From Silicimonas sp963779765 (lineage in GTDB: Bacteria > Pseudomonadota > Alphaproteobacteria > Rhodobacterales > Rhodobacteraceae): a stretch of DNA of 64,000 nt. A program made the position numbers and the translations under genes. The stretch is taken from positions 868,001-932,000 of the forward strand of contig CAVZZP010000001.1 in assembly GCA_963779765.1 (NCBI GenBank), in the 5' to 3' direction. Positions within the stretch are counted from its first letter, which is position 1, and every line of letters starts with the position of its first letter. Below the pieces are notes generated by a model, which had not been told where the DNA came from, ran no database searches, and saw nothing but the letters and a program-made list of their open reading frames with translations. This document shows positions 43,209 to 52,661 of this stretch, one piece after another.

Positions 43209-44351
43209 ATGACCTGCGATCCCATCGACCTGACCCGCCGCCTCGTGCGCTGCCCCTCGATCACCCCCGAGGAGGGCGGCGCGATCCGCCTACTCCAGGA
43301 CCTGCTAGGTGACGCCGGCTTCACTTGCCACCGCGCCGACCGGGGCGACACCGCGAACCTCGTCGCAAGATGGGGCGACAAGGCCCACCCCCGAACCTTC
43401 GGCTTCAACGGCCACACCGACGTCGTTCCCCCCGGCGATCCCCAGAAATGGGCCCACGATCCCTTCTCCGCAACTATCGAGAATGGCTGGCTTTTCGGAC
43501 GTGGCGCCGCCGACATGAAGTCCGGCGTGGCCGCCTTCGTGGCCGCCGCCGTCGACCTCGTCTCCGAGGCACCGCCCGACGGCGCGATCCTCATCACCGT
43601 CACCGGAGACGAGGAAGGCGACGCCACCGACGGCACCCCCGCCATCCTCGATTGGATGAACGCGAACGGAGAGGCGATGACCGTCTGCCTCGTCGGCGAA
43701 CCGACCTGTCCCTCCGAAATGGGAGAGATGATGAAGGTCGGACGCCGCGGATCGATGACCGCCTTCCTCACCGCCACCGGCGTTCAGGGCCACTCCGCCT
43801 ATCCGCATCGCGCGAAGAACCCCGTGTCCGCGATGGCGCGCCTGATCGACCGCCTCGCCAGCCACACCATCGACGACGGCACCGAGCATTTCGACGCCTC
43901 GACACTTGCCGTGACCACCTTCGACACCGGCAACCCCGCCACCAACGTCATCCCGGCGGGTTGCCGCGCCACGGTGAACATCCGTTTCAACGACGCCCAT
44001 ACCTCGGAAAGCCTGACCTCTTGGCTTGCCGAAGAGGCCCGCAGGGTCGCGGACGAAACGGGCGTCGAGATCGGACTGACCGCGCGCGTTTCTGGCGAAA
44101 GTTTCCTGACCCCGCCCGGCCCGCTGTCGGACCTCGTCGCCGCGTCGGTCGAAGCCGAGACGGGCCGGCGCCCGGTGCTGTCGACATCGGGGGGCACCTC
44201 GGACGCGCGCTTCGTGCGAAGTCATTGCCCTGTCGTGGAATTCGGCCTCGTCGGCCAGACCATGCACCAGGTCGACGAAAGGGTCCGGGTCGAGCACATC
44301 GACCAGCTCAAGGCCATCTACCGCCGAATCCTGGACGGCTACTTCCCATGA
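43209..44351 (+). CDS. dapE: Succinyl-diaminopimelate desuccinylase
   Basis: M20 zinc hydrolase of lysine/meso-DAP synthesis (EC 3.5.1.18). The 380-residue protein shows the zinc-site blocks GFNGHTDVVPPGD, FGRGAADMKSGVAAF and VTGDEEGDATDGT (catalytic Glu-Glu), the dimerisation lid with GRRGSMTA, and the C-terminal TSGGTSDARFV with QVDERV. Length is normal. Its stop overlaps the GNAT gene start (ATGA). Confidence 0.95.
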   Translation: MTCDPIDLTRRLVRCPSITPEEGGAIRLLQDLLGDAGFTCHRADRGDTANLVARWGDKAHPRTFGFNGHTDVVPPGDPQKWAHDPFSATIENGWLFGRGAADMKSGVAAFVAAAVDLVSEAPPDGAILITVTGDEEGDATDGTPAILDWMNANGEAMTVCLVGEPTCPSEMGEMMKVGRRGSMTAFLTATGVQGHSAYPHRAKNPVSAMARLIDRLASHTIDDGTEHFDASTLAVTTFDTGNPATNVIPAGCRATVNIRFNDAHTSESLTSWLAEEARRVADETGVEIGLTARVSGESFLTPPGPLSDLVAASVEAETGRRPVLSTSGGTSDARFVRSHCPVVEFGLVGQTMHQVDERVRVEHIDQLKAIYRRILDGYFP

Positions 44352-44767
44352 ACGTCCGACGCGCCCGCCCGGGTGACATGCCCGCGGTGATGGACATTCG
44401 CCGCACCGTATTCATCGAGGAGCAGTCGGTCCCCGAGACGATCGAACGCGATGCCTACGACGCCACAGCCCTCCACCTTGTCGCTCTGGCCGACGGTCGC
44501 GCCGTGGGAACCGCACGCATCGTCATCGCCGAAGGGACAGGTAAGATTGGCCGCGTCGCCGTTCTGAAGCCGTACAGGGGCACGGGGCTTGGTCAGGCCC
44601 TGATCCGCCTCGCGATGGAGGAAATCCGGCTGGCGGGCGCGCATACCGCGAAGCTGGGCGCACAGACCCACGCGCTCGGCTTCTACGAGGCGCTCGGTTT
44701 CACCGTGCAGGGGGAGGAGTACCTCGACGCCGGAATCCCACACCGCGACATGACATGCCCGCTCTAG
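44348..44767 (+). CDS. GNAT family N-acetyltransferase (ElaA/YjcF-like)
   Basis: A 139-residue single GNAT domain. The N-terminal VRRARPGDMPAVMDIRRTVFIEEQ matches the ElaA/YjcF type, and the acetyl-CoA loop is VLKPYRGTGLGQALIRLA (RxxGxG/A). The final strand pair is GFYEALGFTVQGEEYLD. Acceptor unknown. It is coupled to dapE by overlap and itself overlaps the next gene by 13 bases. Confidence 0.87.
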   Translation: MNVRRARPGDMPAVMDIRRTVFIEEQSVPETIERDAYDATALHLVALADGRAVGTARIVIAEGTGKIGRVAVLKPYRGTGLGQALIRLAMEEIRLAGAHTAKLGAQTHALGFYEALGFTVQGEEYLDAGIPHRDMTCPL

Positions 44768-45336
44768 GGCGCAGGCGACCTACCCTGATCGTCATGGTGA
44801 AGGAACCCCGCGCCGGGCGCGTCAAGACGCGTCTCGGGCGGCAGGTAGGAATGACCGTCGCCGCCTGGTGGTTTCGCCATCAGGCACGTCGCCTGCTGCG
44901 CCATTTGGACGATCCGAGGTGGGCCCTCGTGCTTGCTGTGACGCCCGATGCCGAGGGACTGAAAAGCCGCTTCTGGCCCTCACATAAGCCTCGCATCCCT
45001 CAGGGCAGGGGCGACCTCGGCCAGCGCATGGCGCGCTGCCTTCTCGCCTTCCACGGCCCCGCCATCCTGATCGGCGCGGACATCCCCGGCGTCCGGAGAC
45101 AGCACATCGCTCAGGCATTCCAGTCCCTTGGGCACCACGCAAGCGTCATTGGCCCTGCCTCGGACGGAGGCTTCTGGCTGATCGGTCTGCGCAATCCCGA
45201 ACGCACCTCGCCTGGCTTTCTCGGCGGCATCGCATGGTCTCAAGACGATACGCTGCAGAACACCCTGCCTCGGCTTCCCCTCCCCCTCGCACGCGCCGCC
45301 GTTCTCTCCGACGTCGACGATGCGGACGACCTCTGA
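44755..45336 (+). CDS. DUF2064 / TIGR04282-type glycosyltransferase-like protein
   Basis: A 193-residue protein of the nucleotide-diphospho-sugar transferase fold (DUF2064). Family blocks are LIVMVKEPRAGRVKTRLG at the start, GDLGQRMARCL in the middle, and ILIGADIPGVRRQHI with the metal-binding Asp (GADIPG) and the GPASDGGFWLIGL loop. TIGR04282 members have been linked to arsenosugar synthesis in some bacteria, but no other arsenic gene is nearby. The ATG at 44755 lies inside the GNAT gene, giving coupled translation. Confidence 0.8.
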   Translation: MPALGRRRPTLIVMVKEPRAGRVKTRLGRQVGMTVAAWWFRHQARRLLRHLDDPRWALVLAVTPDAEGLKSRFWPSHKPRIPQGRGDLGQRMARCLLAFHGPAILIGADIPGVRRQHIAQAFQSLGHHASVIGPASDGGFWLIGLRNPERTSPGFLGGIAWSQDDTLQNTLPRLPLPLARAAVLSDVDDADDL

Positions 45337-45398
45337 GAGAGCCGCTGGCCCGCGGTTTCCCCCGTGACCTCTCCGCACGCCCATGATACCGCCGGGAC

Positions 45399-47655
45399 AT
45401 GGCCCGTATCCCCTCGAAACAGGACATCCTCGACTGGATCGCCGAGCACCCGACGGCGACCGCGAAGCGCGACATCGCCAAGGCCTTCGGCATCAAGGGC
45501 GCGGACCGGATCGACCTGAAGCGCGTCCTCAAGGAGCTTGAAGAGGACGGCCAACTCGAGAAGCGGCGCAAGACCTACCGCGACCCCGACCGTCTGCCTC
45601 CTGTCTCCGTCCTCCAGGTCACGGGTCCGGGCAAGGACGGCGACCTCTACGCCCGTCCCCTTGAATGGCAGGGCGACGGACCCGAGCCGCGCATCCTTCT
45701 GATACCGCGCGACTCCGATCCCGCTCTTGGTGAGGGCGACCGCATCCTCGCGCGGGTGACCCTCGTCCGGGACGAGGACCATGCCTACGAAGCCCGCCTG
45801 ATCCGCCGCATCGGGACGAACCCGCGGAAGGTCCTTGGCGTCTTCCGCAAGACCGCCGAGGGAGGCCGCATCCTGCCCGTCGACAAGGGCGCGGCGCGGG
45901 AATGGCGCGTGGCGAAAGATGCGACGCACGGCGCGAAGGACGGCGAACTGGTCGAGGCCGAGCAGGCTGGGCCGAAGGACAGCATGGGTCTTCCACGTGC
46001 ACGGATCGTGACGCGCCTGGGTGACCCGTCGCAGCCGCGCGCTGTGTCCCTCATCGCCATTCACCAGCACGGACTGCGCGACGACTTCCCCGACGAGGCC
46101 ATCGCCGAGGCCGACGCGATGGAGCCGGCAGGGCTGGAAGGCCGCGAGGATTTCCGCGATGTGCCGCTGGTCACCATCGACCCTTCGGACGCGCGCGATC
46201 ACGATGACGCCGTCTGGGCCGAAGCCGATCCCGACCCGAAGAACACTGGCGGCTTCATCCTCTGGATCGCCATCGCAGACGTGTCGCACTACGTCACCCC
46301 CGGCTCGGCGCTTGACCGCGAGGCCTGGGAGCGGGGCAACTCGACCTATTTCCCCGACCGTGTGGTACCGATGCTGCCGGACCGACTGTCCGGAGACCTG
46401 TGCTCGCTGCACGAAGGCGTTCCGCGCGCTTGTCTAGTCGCCCGCATCCGCATCGACTCGAAGGGCGAGAAGCGCGACCACTCTTTCCATCGCGGTCTGA
46501 TGCGCTCGGACGCGACGCTTCATTACGAGGAAGTGCAGGCCGCCATGGACGGTCAGCCGAACGAGCGTACGACGCCGCTGCTGGAGACGGTCATCCGACC
46601 GCTCTACGCTGCTTACGACGCCCTTGCGACAGCGCGGAAGGCACGCGAACCGCTCGATCTCGACCTCCCTGAGCGGCAGGTGATCCTGGGCGAGGACGGC
46701 ACGGTAAAATCCGTCGCCTTCAAAGACCGCCTCGACGCACACCGGTTGATCGAAGAGTTCATGATCCTCGCCAACGTCGCCGCGGCGGAAACGCTGATCT
46801 CGAAGCGAACGCCCCTGCTGTTCCGCGTCCACGAAGAACCCGACCCCGACAAGATGGAGGCCCTTCGCGAGGTCGCTCAGGGAGCGGGACTGACGCTGGC
46901 AAAGGGCCAAGTCCTGAAGACCGCGCACCTGAACCGCCTACTGGCGCAGGCCGAGGGCCACGACGACGACGCGATCATCAACATGGCCGTCCTGCGGGCC
47001 ATGACTCAGGCTTACTACAGCCCCGAAAACTTCGGCCATTTTGGGCTCGCGCTCAAGGCCTATGCCCATTTCACCTCGCCGATCCGGCGCTACGCCGACC
47101 TCGTCGTCCACCGTGCCCTGATCCGCGCGCACGGCTGGGGCGACGACAGGCTGACGGACGACGAAATCGAGCGGCTGGCAAGCACGGGCGAACAGATCTC
47201 GATGACCGAAAGGCGGTCCATGGAGGCGGAACGGGACACCACCGACCGCTATCTCGCCGCCTATCTCGCGGACCGAGTCGGCAGCGAGTTCAAGGGGCGA
47301 ATCTCGGGGATCCAGAGGTTCGGCGCCTTCGTGCGGCTGGACGAGACCGGCGCCGACGGTCTGATCCCGATCCGTGAGATCGGCCGCGAATATTTCCACT
47401 TCGACCGCGACAGCCAGACACTTGATGGGGTCCGAGACCGGCATGACGCTGACCATCGGTCAGAGGGTGACGGTGCGTCTTTCCGAAGCGGTGCCGGTTA
47501 CGGGCGGCATCCTTCTGGAACTGCTGGAGGTCGAGGGCGGTGCCCTTCCTGCCGCGCCGCGCAAGGGGCGGGGAAAAGGACCCGTACGCCGCAAGGAAAA
47601 GGCGGGGGCCGCCAAGGCGCGGAAGGAACGAAAGGTCTCGCGCCGCCGGAAATAG
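45399..47655 (+). CDS. rnr: Ribonuclease R, frameshifted near the S1 domain
   Basis: 3'-5' exoribonuclease of the RNB family. N-terminal winged helix and cold-shock domains (1-about 250) precede the RNB domain with catalytic DPSDARDHDDAVW (about 263-275) and the HFTSPIRRYADLVVHRAL block near 555. The S1 domain starts at GSEFKGRISGIQRFGAFVRL. Within it the frame shifts: one extra base at about 47421-47424 (CACTTGATGG). Corrected, it continues as MGSETGMTLTIGQRVTVRL and ends in a Lys/Arg-rich tail at 47655 (about 751 residues). Because the tail frame keeps a normal ending, I consider the gene functional and the base an error. It begins 62 bases after the DUF2064 gene. Confidence 0.88.
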
Positions 47656-47777
47656 GTCCATGCGGCGGCGCCGGTGCCTCTACCGCGCGACGCCTCGCCG
47701 ATCTAGGCGCAGACCGCTTCCGACGAGGAACGAATCCCGCTAACCTCCACCGTGAGCAGTCAAAACACAGGTGAACC

Positions 47778-49040
47778 ATGCGTATGCGAAAGGTCGCCAT
47801 CCTCGCGTTATGCCTCGTCGCTGGTCCGGCCGTGGCGGGCCCGGATACCTCCATTTCGCCCAGACCGCGTCCCGCCAATGCAGAGGAGGCGCAGATCGTG
47901 CTTGCCCAGGCTTCGCGCTCCAGCATGGAGTTCCAGAGGTGGATCGACGGGTTTCGCGGCCGTGCAAGAGCTGCCGGAATTCGCGACGGGGTCTTCAACG
48001 CCGCCTTCCAGGGCGTCCGCTACGACCCGGGCGTGATCGAGAAGGACCGCAATCAGTCCGAGTTCACCAAGCCGATCTGGGAATACCTCGACAGCGCCGC
48101 CTCAGACGCCCGCGTCCGCAACGGCCGCGACGCGGCACGCCGCCATCAGAGGCTCCTGGATGCGATCGAAGCCACCTACGGCGTCGAAGGCGAGGTAGTT
48201 GCCGCCGTCTGGGGCCTAGAGAGTGCCTATGGCGAGTACCGGGGCAGCGAGCCCCTGATCCAGTCTCTCGCTACGCTTGCCTTTGACGGAAGACGTGGAA
48301 GGTTCTTTGAGGAGCAACTCATCGCGGCGCTCAAGATCGTACAGGCTGGCGACGTGTCTCCGGCCCGCATGACGGGAAGCTGGGCCGGTGCAATGGGCCA
48401 CACGCAGTTCATCCCGACGTCGTACCTTGCTTACGCGGTGGACTTCACCGGTGACGGCAAGCGCGACATCTGGTCCGACGATCCGGCCGATGCCCTGGCA
48501 TCGACGGCCGCCTACCTGCGGCGCTTCGGCTGGACCAAAGGACAGCCCTGGGGCGTCGAGGTGGTCCTGCCGCGGGGCTTCGACTATGGGCTGACGGGCG
48601 AGCGGATCAAGAAGAGCCCCGCCGAATGGGCGGCACTCGCCGTCCGTGACACGCAGGGTGGCACTGTCCCGGACTACGGACGCGCCTCCATCCTCTTGCC
48701 CGCTGGCGCGCAGGGGGCGGCGTTCATGATCTTCCAGAACTTCCACGTCATCGAACGCTACAATACCGCTGACGCCTACGTGATCGGCGTGGGCCACCTC
48801 TCCGACCGCATCCGAGGCGCGGGCCCTCTCAAGTCGGGATGGCCGCGTGGCGACCGGAACCTGCGTTTCGCCGAAAAGAAGGAGATGCAGGCGCTTCTGT
48901 CGCGCAGGGGCTTCGAGACTGGCGGTGTCGACGGCATCATCGGCCCGAACACGATCCAGGCGATCCGGCGCTTCCAGGCCTCTGTCGGCATGATCCCCGA
49001 CGGCTATGCCAGCTTCGAGATCCTGAGCCGACTTAGATAG
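47778..49040 (+). CDS. MltB-type lytic murein transglycosylase with peptidoglycan-binding domain
   Basis: A 420-residue periplasmic enzyme cleaving the glycan strand of murein to 1,6-anhydro products. Signal peptide 1-20; SLT_2 domain about 50-340 with the catalytic Glu in VWGLESAYGEYRG and the TGSWAGAMGHTQFIPTSYL block; C-terminal PG_binding_1 domain (about 360-420: MQALLSRRGFETGGVDGIIG). The first ATG (47778) follows a GGTGA site about 6 bases upstream. No operon partner. Confidence 0.92.
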   Translation: MRMRKVAILALCLVAGPAVAGPDTSISPRPRPANAEEAQIVLAQASRSSMEFQRWIDGFRGRARAAGIRDGVFNAAFQGVRYDPGVIEKDRNQSEFTKPIWEYLDSAASDARVRNGRDAARRHQRLLDAIEATYGVEGEVVAAVWGLESAYGEYRGSEPLIQSLATLAFDGRRGRFFEEQLIAALKIVQAGDVSPARMTGSWAGAMGHTQFIPTSYLAYAVDFTGDGKRDIWSDDPADALASTAAYLRRFGWTKGQPWGVEVVLPRGFDYGLTGERIKKSPAEWAALAVRDTQGGTVPDYGRASILLPAGAQGAAFMIFQNFHVIERYNTADAYVIGVGHLSDRIRGAGPLKSGWPRGDRNLRFAEKKEMQALLSRRGFETGGVDGIIGPNTIQAIRRFQASVGMIPDGYASFEILSRLR

Positions 49041-49277
49041 CGAACGAAGCCTCGGACCTGCTCACAGGCCTGTGGCGTAGCAACAACCACAGCAAGCTTT
49101 TCATTCGGCGGGCTTTTCCGATCGCCGCCGCGCGCGCATCATCCGGCAAAACAACACCCGAGGCAGGGTCGCGTGCGGGACCGGGAATACCCGGACCATG
49201 CGCATCAAAGACAACGGCAGACGGCACCGGCTTGCCCGGTGACGGACCCGGCCTCGTGATTGCGACATGAGGCTGAC

Positions 49278-50846
49278 ATGGTTCAGGGCGTCGAGCTCAA
49301 CTACAACATAAACGCCAGCGCAATGCAGATGGCGAACCTCATCTTTGGCGACAGGGTTACCGTCCTGAGCGCCAGCTACACCGGCGATAGTAGAGCCTCT
49401 GCGATCTATTCCAATGGCGACAGCATCTCACCCGGCGTGGTGCCGTCGAACACCGGCGTGATCCTTTCTACGGGGATGCGCGCGCCTTCACACGCGTCGG
49501 ATCGCAGTCCAACGCCTCGTCCTCGACCACGACCACCAATACGGGACCGAATAGGGAAGACGATTTCGACGACCTTTCGGGGACGGCAACCTACGACGCG
49601 TCGTTCCTTGAGATCGATTTCATCCCTGATGCGGGGACCGAGTTCATCACGATGGAATTCGTGTTCTCATCGGACGAATATCCCGAGTACGCCACGTCGA
49701 TCTATAACGACATGGTGGGTGTATGGATCAATGGTGAGGTCGTGCCGCTGGCGGCGGGCTCCGGGCAGACGAGCGTCACGAACATAAACCTGTCGGGCGC
49801 GCAGAACCTTTTCATTTCGAACACCGGCGACCAGTACAACACCGAAATGGACGGATTTACCGTGTCTATGTCGCTCACCATTCCCGTGATCGCCGGGCAG
49901 GTGAACTCGATCAAGATCGGCATCGCCGACGTCTCGGACGACCAGTACGACTCTGAACGTGCTGATCGCGGCTGACAGCGTGCAGGGGTCGCTGATCGCC
50001 GTGACCGATGACGTCCTGCTGCGGCCGGGTGCAACGAAAACCGTCAACGTTCTCAAGAACGACATCAACCTTACCGGCGGAGAAGCGTGGATCACGCACA
50101 TCAACGGCATTGCCGTGTCGCCAGGCGACAGCGTCACGCTGACCACGGGACAGACCATCACACTGACCGCCGACAACAAGCTCGAGATGGTCGGCAACAG
50201 CGAAAGCGAGGACGTCGCCTTTACCTATGGCGTGACGTCGAGCGCGGGCGACTATGCCGTGGGCTTCGTCCTTCTCGACACCGTCCCCTGCTTTGTCGCC
50301 GGCACGATGATCCGCACCGCGCAGGGCGAGGTTCCGGTTGAAAGGTTGGAGCCGGACGACCTTGTGGAGACGCGCGACGATGGCCTGCAGCCCGTTCGCT
50401 GGATCGGCCGCCGTATCCTGCCCGCCGAAGGGCCGATGGCGCCCATCCGCATAGCCGAGAATACCTTCGGCCATCACCGAGCCCTGCTCATTTCTCCGCA
50501 CCATCGTGTTCTCATCCAGAACGAACACGCCGAACTGTTCTTCGGTTCGCACGAGGTCCTCGTAGCCGCGCGCGACCTTGTCGATGGCCGCGCCGTGCGA
50601 CAGGTTCAGGGCGGGATGGTAGAGTACGTCCACATCCTGTTCGACCGCCATCAGATCGTCTGGTCCGAGGGACTGGAGAGCGAAAGTTTCCTGCCGGGTC
50701 CGCAGACGACGAGTTGCTTCGATGCGGAAACCGTCGCCGAGATCATACAAATCTTTCCGGAGCTGAATCCTTCGACAGGCTACGGCTACGGACCAGCTGC
50801 GCGACCTGCCCTCAAGAGGTTCGAGGCTCGCCTTCTGGTCGCCTGA
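49278..50846 (+). CDS. Secreted choice-of-anchor-L and Hint-domain protein, doubly frameshifted
   Basis: Domains: an N-terminal choice-of-anchor L region (MQMANLIFGDRVTVLSASYTG, later MEFVFSSDEYPEYATSIYND and ISNTGDQYNTEMDGFTVSMS) and a C-terminal Hint_2 domain starting at PCFVAGTMIRTAQGEVPVERL (Cys nucleophile) and containing SPHHRVL. Two compensating single-base shifts interrupt it: one G missing from the run at 49472-49475 (corrected: TGDARAFTRVGSQS) and one extra T at about 49951-49954 (corrected: DSNVLIAADSVQG). The corrected length is about 522 residues. No signal peptide is visible; relatives in Rhodobacteraceae are thought to be type I-secreted. Hint domains can self-cleave; function here is unknown. 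Start chosen at the ATG with GAGG upstream. Confidence 0.78.
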
Positions 50847-50849
50847 GGG

Positions 50850-51488
50850 TCAGGCGAACAGCTGTGCCACCGCCTCCGGCATCTGGTCGGGTCTTTCCAG
50901 GATGGCGCGGGCGCCCTGCCATTCGGCAGCGGTGCCATAGCCCCAGCCCACGGCCAGTGATGGCATTCCCACTTCTGCCGCAGCCGCCACATCGTGATGA
51001 CGGTCTCCGATCATCACCGACCTGGCCGGATCCTCTCCCGTCTCGGACAAGGCGTGGGCGAGAAGATCGCCCTTCCAATTTCGCGTGCCGTCAAGCTCGG
51101 GTCCGTACTCGGCGATAAACCGTGGGGCGAGGCCGAAATGCGCGGTGATGAGCCGCGCATAAGCGTGAGGCTTCGCTGTCGCAAGGTAGAGACGCGCGCC
51201 GGCAAGACAGATGGCATCCATCGCTTCGGGTATGCCGGCGTAGACCTGCGCGTCGAACATGCCGGCTTCCTGATACTTCACGCGATAGGCCTCTATGGCA
51301 GTCGCCGGGTCCGCGATGCCTGCCTTGGCGAAGCTTTCAGCGAAGGGCGGTCCGATCATCCACGTCAGGTCCGACGCAGCCAGTTCGAGGTGGCCGGTCA
51401 CCGTCAAAGCGTGGACGAGCGAAGACACGATGCCGGGCCGTGAATCGACCAATGTCCCGTCGAGGTCAAGGAAGACGGCAAAGGTCAT
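50850..51488 (-). CDS. HAD-IA family hydrolase, phosphoglycolate phosphatase-like
   Basis: A 212-residue phosphatase. Motif I is FLDLDGTLVDSRPGI with the nucleophilic Asp, motif II the Thr in LATAKPHAY, motif III the Lys in NWKGDLL, and motif IV VMIGDRHHDVAAA. The helical cap lies between motifs I and II (about 15-90). It resembles Gph-type enzymes but could act on other small phosphates such as 5'-nucleotides. Its start overlaps the stop of the preceding unknown gene (ATGA). Confidence 0.88.
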   Translation of the reverse strand: MTFAVFLDLDGTLVDSRPGIVSSLVHALTVTGHLELAASDLTWMIGPPFAESFAKAGIADPATAIEAYRVKYQEAGMFDAQVYAGIPEAMDAICLAGARLYLATAKPHAYARLITAHFGLAPRFIAEYGPELDGTRNWKGDLLAHALSETGEDPARSVMIGDRHHDVAAAAEVGMPSLAVGWGYGTAAEWQGARAILERPDQMPEAVAQLFA

Positions 51489-51838
51489 TCGTCGGATCCG
51501 TCCCCGATGCTTTCGCCTTCCCGCAGAACAGTTGTCTCGGCGACGATCACCGCATTCTCGGCAAGTGCGCGCTCCATCAAGGCAAGATCCTCGTCGCCGA
51601 TCTCGTGTCCCTCGGCCTCACGTTCGGCCCGCGTCCCGTATCCAGTGACGTCGAGAGGTTTCAAACCGGCGGTTTTCAGCACCGCCACGGTTTCGCGCAC
51701 CGCCTCGGCCTCGTCGTGACCGGCAGCATAGCACAGCAAGGCGGCTCCCGCCGCCTTGGCTGGAAGACCATCCTCCGGGCCGCGTCCGACTTGAACGAGG
51801 AGGGTGTAGACTTGAAGTGGGCCTTGTTTCTTCACCAT
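51485..51838 (-). CDS. Conserved-looking protein of unknown function (117 aa)
   Basis: I do not recognise this protein. It is acidic (many Glu/Asp in EDLALMERALAENA), begins with a strand LQVYTLLVQVGRG, has an Ala-rich helix AGAALLCYAAGHDEAEAV, and a mid GLKPLDVTGYGTRAE. The pattern of two alpha-beta units resembles small ferredoxin-like folds. It is translationally coupled to the HAD phosphatase gene downstream. No signal peptide or membrane segment. Confidence 0.65.
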   Translation of the reverse strand: MVKKQGPLQVYTLLVQVGRGPEDGLPAKAAGAALLCYAAGHDEAEAVRETVAVLKTAGLKPLDVTGYGTRAEREAEGHEIGDEDLALMERALAENAVIVAETTVLREGESIGDGSDE

Positions 51839-51893
51839 GCGGGCGCCTTAGGCGGTTCGCCGACGCTTGTCTATGGCCGGAGGACCGACCACG

Positions 51894-52562
51894 CTATGTC
51901 CACGGGATCAGGGGCGCCGATTGCGGGTCGGGAGGGGCCATCGACCCCCCACGCTCATAGAGATGGCGGAACCCCGCGACTGCCTGCCAGGACAAGGGAA
52001 GCTTGGCCATGTCCTGCCAGAGCGCCCCTGCCTCGTGGGGCGGCACGACTTCGTCGATGGCATGCGCAAGAGCCCTGAGCCCGGCGCCGGACACGATCGA
52101 AAGCACGTCCTCATCGCTGCGCGTCAGGCAGTCGTCCTGAGACGGTTCGTCGCCCAGGGTCACACGGCCCTTGTCGCTGCACAGCCGGAATCCGTTCATC
52201 AGCGCCGCCCGAACCGGCGGATCCGCGAGACGGTAATGGTCGCCGAAGGCCTCCCAGTTCCAGTAAAGGTCGTCTGTCCCGCCGCCTTCCGAGATCCGGT
52301 CGGTGAGAAGAATGGCGGTAGCCGCGATGAAAGCTGGAAAGTCGTCTTCCGGCAGCGCCGCAGACAGCAAAAGCTGATGGTACGCCCGCTGACGGTCGGG
52401 AAGCAAAATACGGCCACCGTCCTCGACGATGGCGGCAATGTCTTCTCGCTCGGCCCCGGTTGTTCCGAGACGGAGCACGGCATCGCGATGGATGCGTGTC
52501 GCTTCGTCGAGATCGCGAAGCGCCTGACGGGTGCGGAATACTTCCGCGATACTGGTACTCAT
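51894..52562 (-). CDS. Protein of unknown function (222 aa)
   Basis: I do not recognise a family. The sequence is largely helical, with a His/Trp/Tyr-bearing centre (YHQLLLSAALPEDDFPAF, DDLYWNWEAFGDHYRLADPP) and no signal peptide or membrane segment. It lies 55 bases upstream of the 117-residue unknown gene on the same strand and 99 bases after the ABC ATPase gene of the xox locus, so it could be a tail of either unit. Codon use is like that of its neighbours, so it is not obviously recent. Confidence 0.6.
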   Translation of the reverse strand: MSTSIAEVFRTRQALRDLDEATRIHRDAVLRLGTTGAEREDIAAIVEDGGRILLPDRQRAYHQLLLSAALPEDDFPAFIAATAILLTDRISEGGGTDDLYWNWEAFGDHYRLADPPVRAALMNGFRLCSDKGRVTLGDEPSQDDCLTRSDEDVLSIVSGAGLRALAHAIDEVVPPHEAGALWQDMAKLPLSWQAVAGFRHLYERGGSMAPPDPQSAPLIPWT

Positions 52563-52661
52563 AATTCACAGGCTACCTGCTCCCTGAGGCAAAATCGCGT
52601 CCTGGTTGAGACTGCCGGGCGGAATCATTGCGTCTCGCCTTCGCAGAAATTGCGCAGGCGA

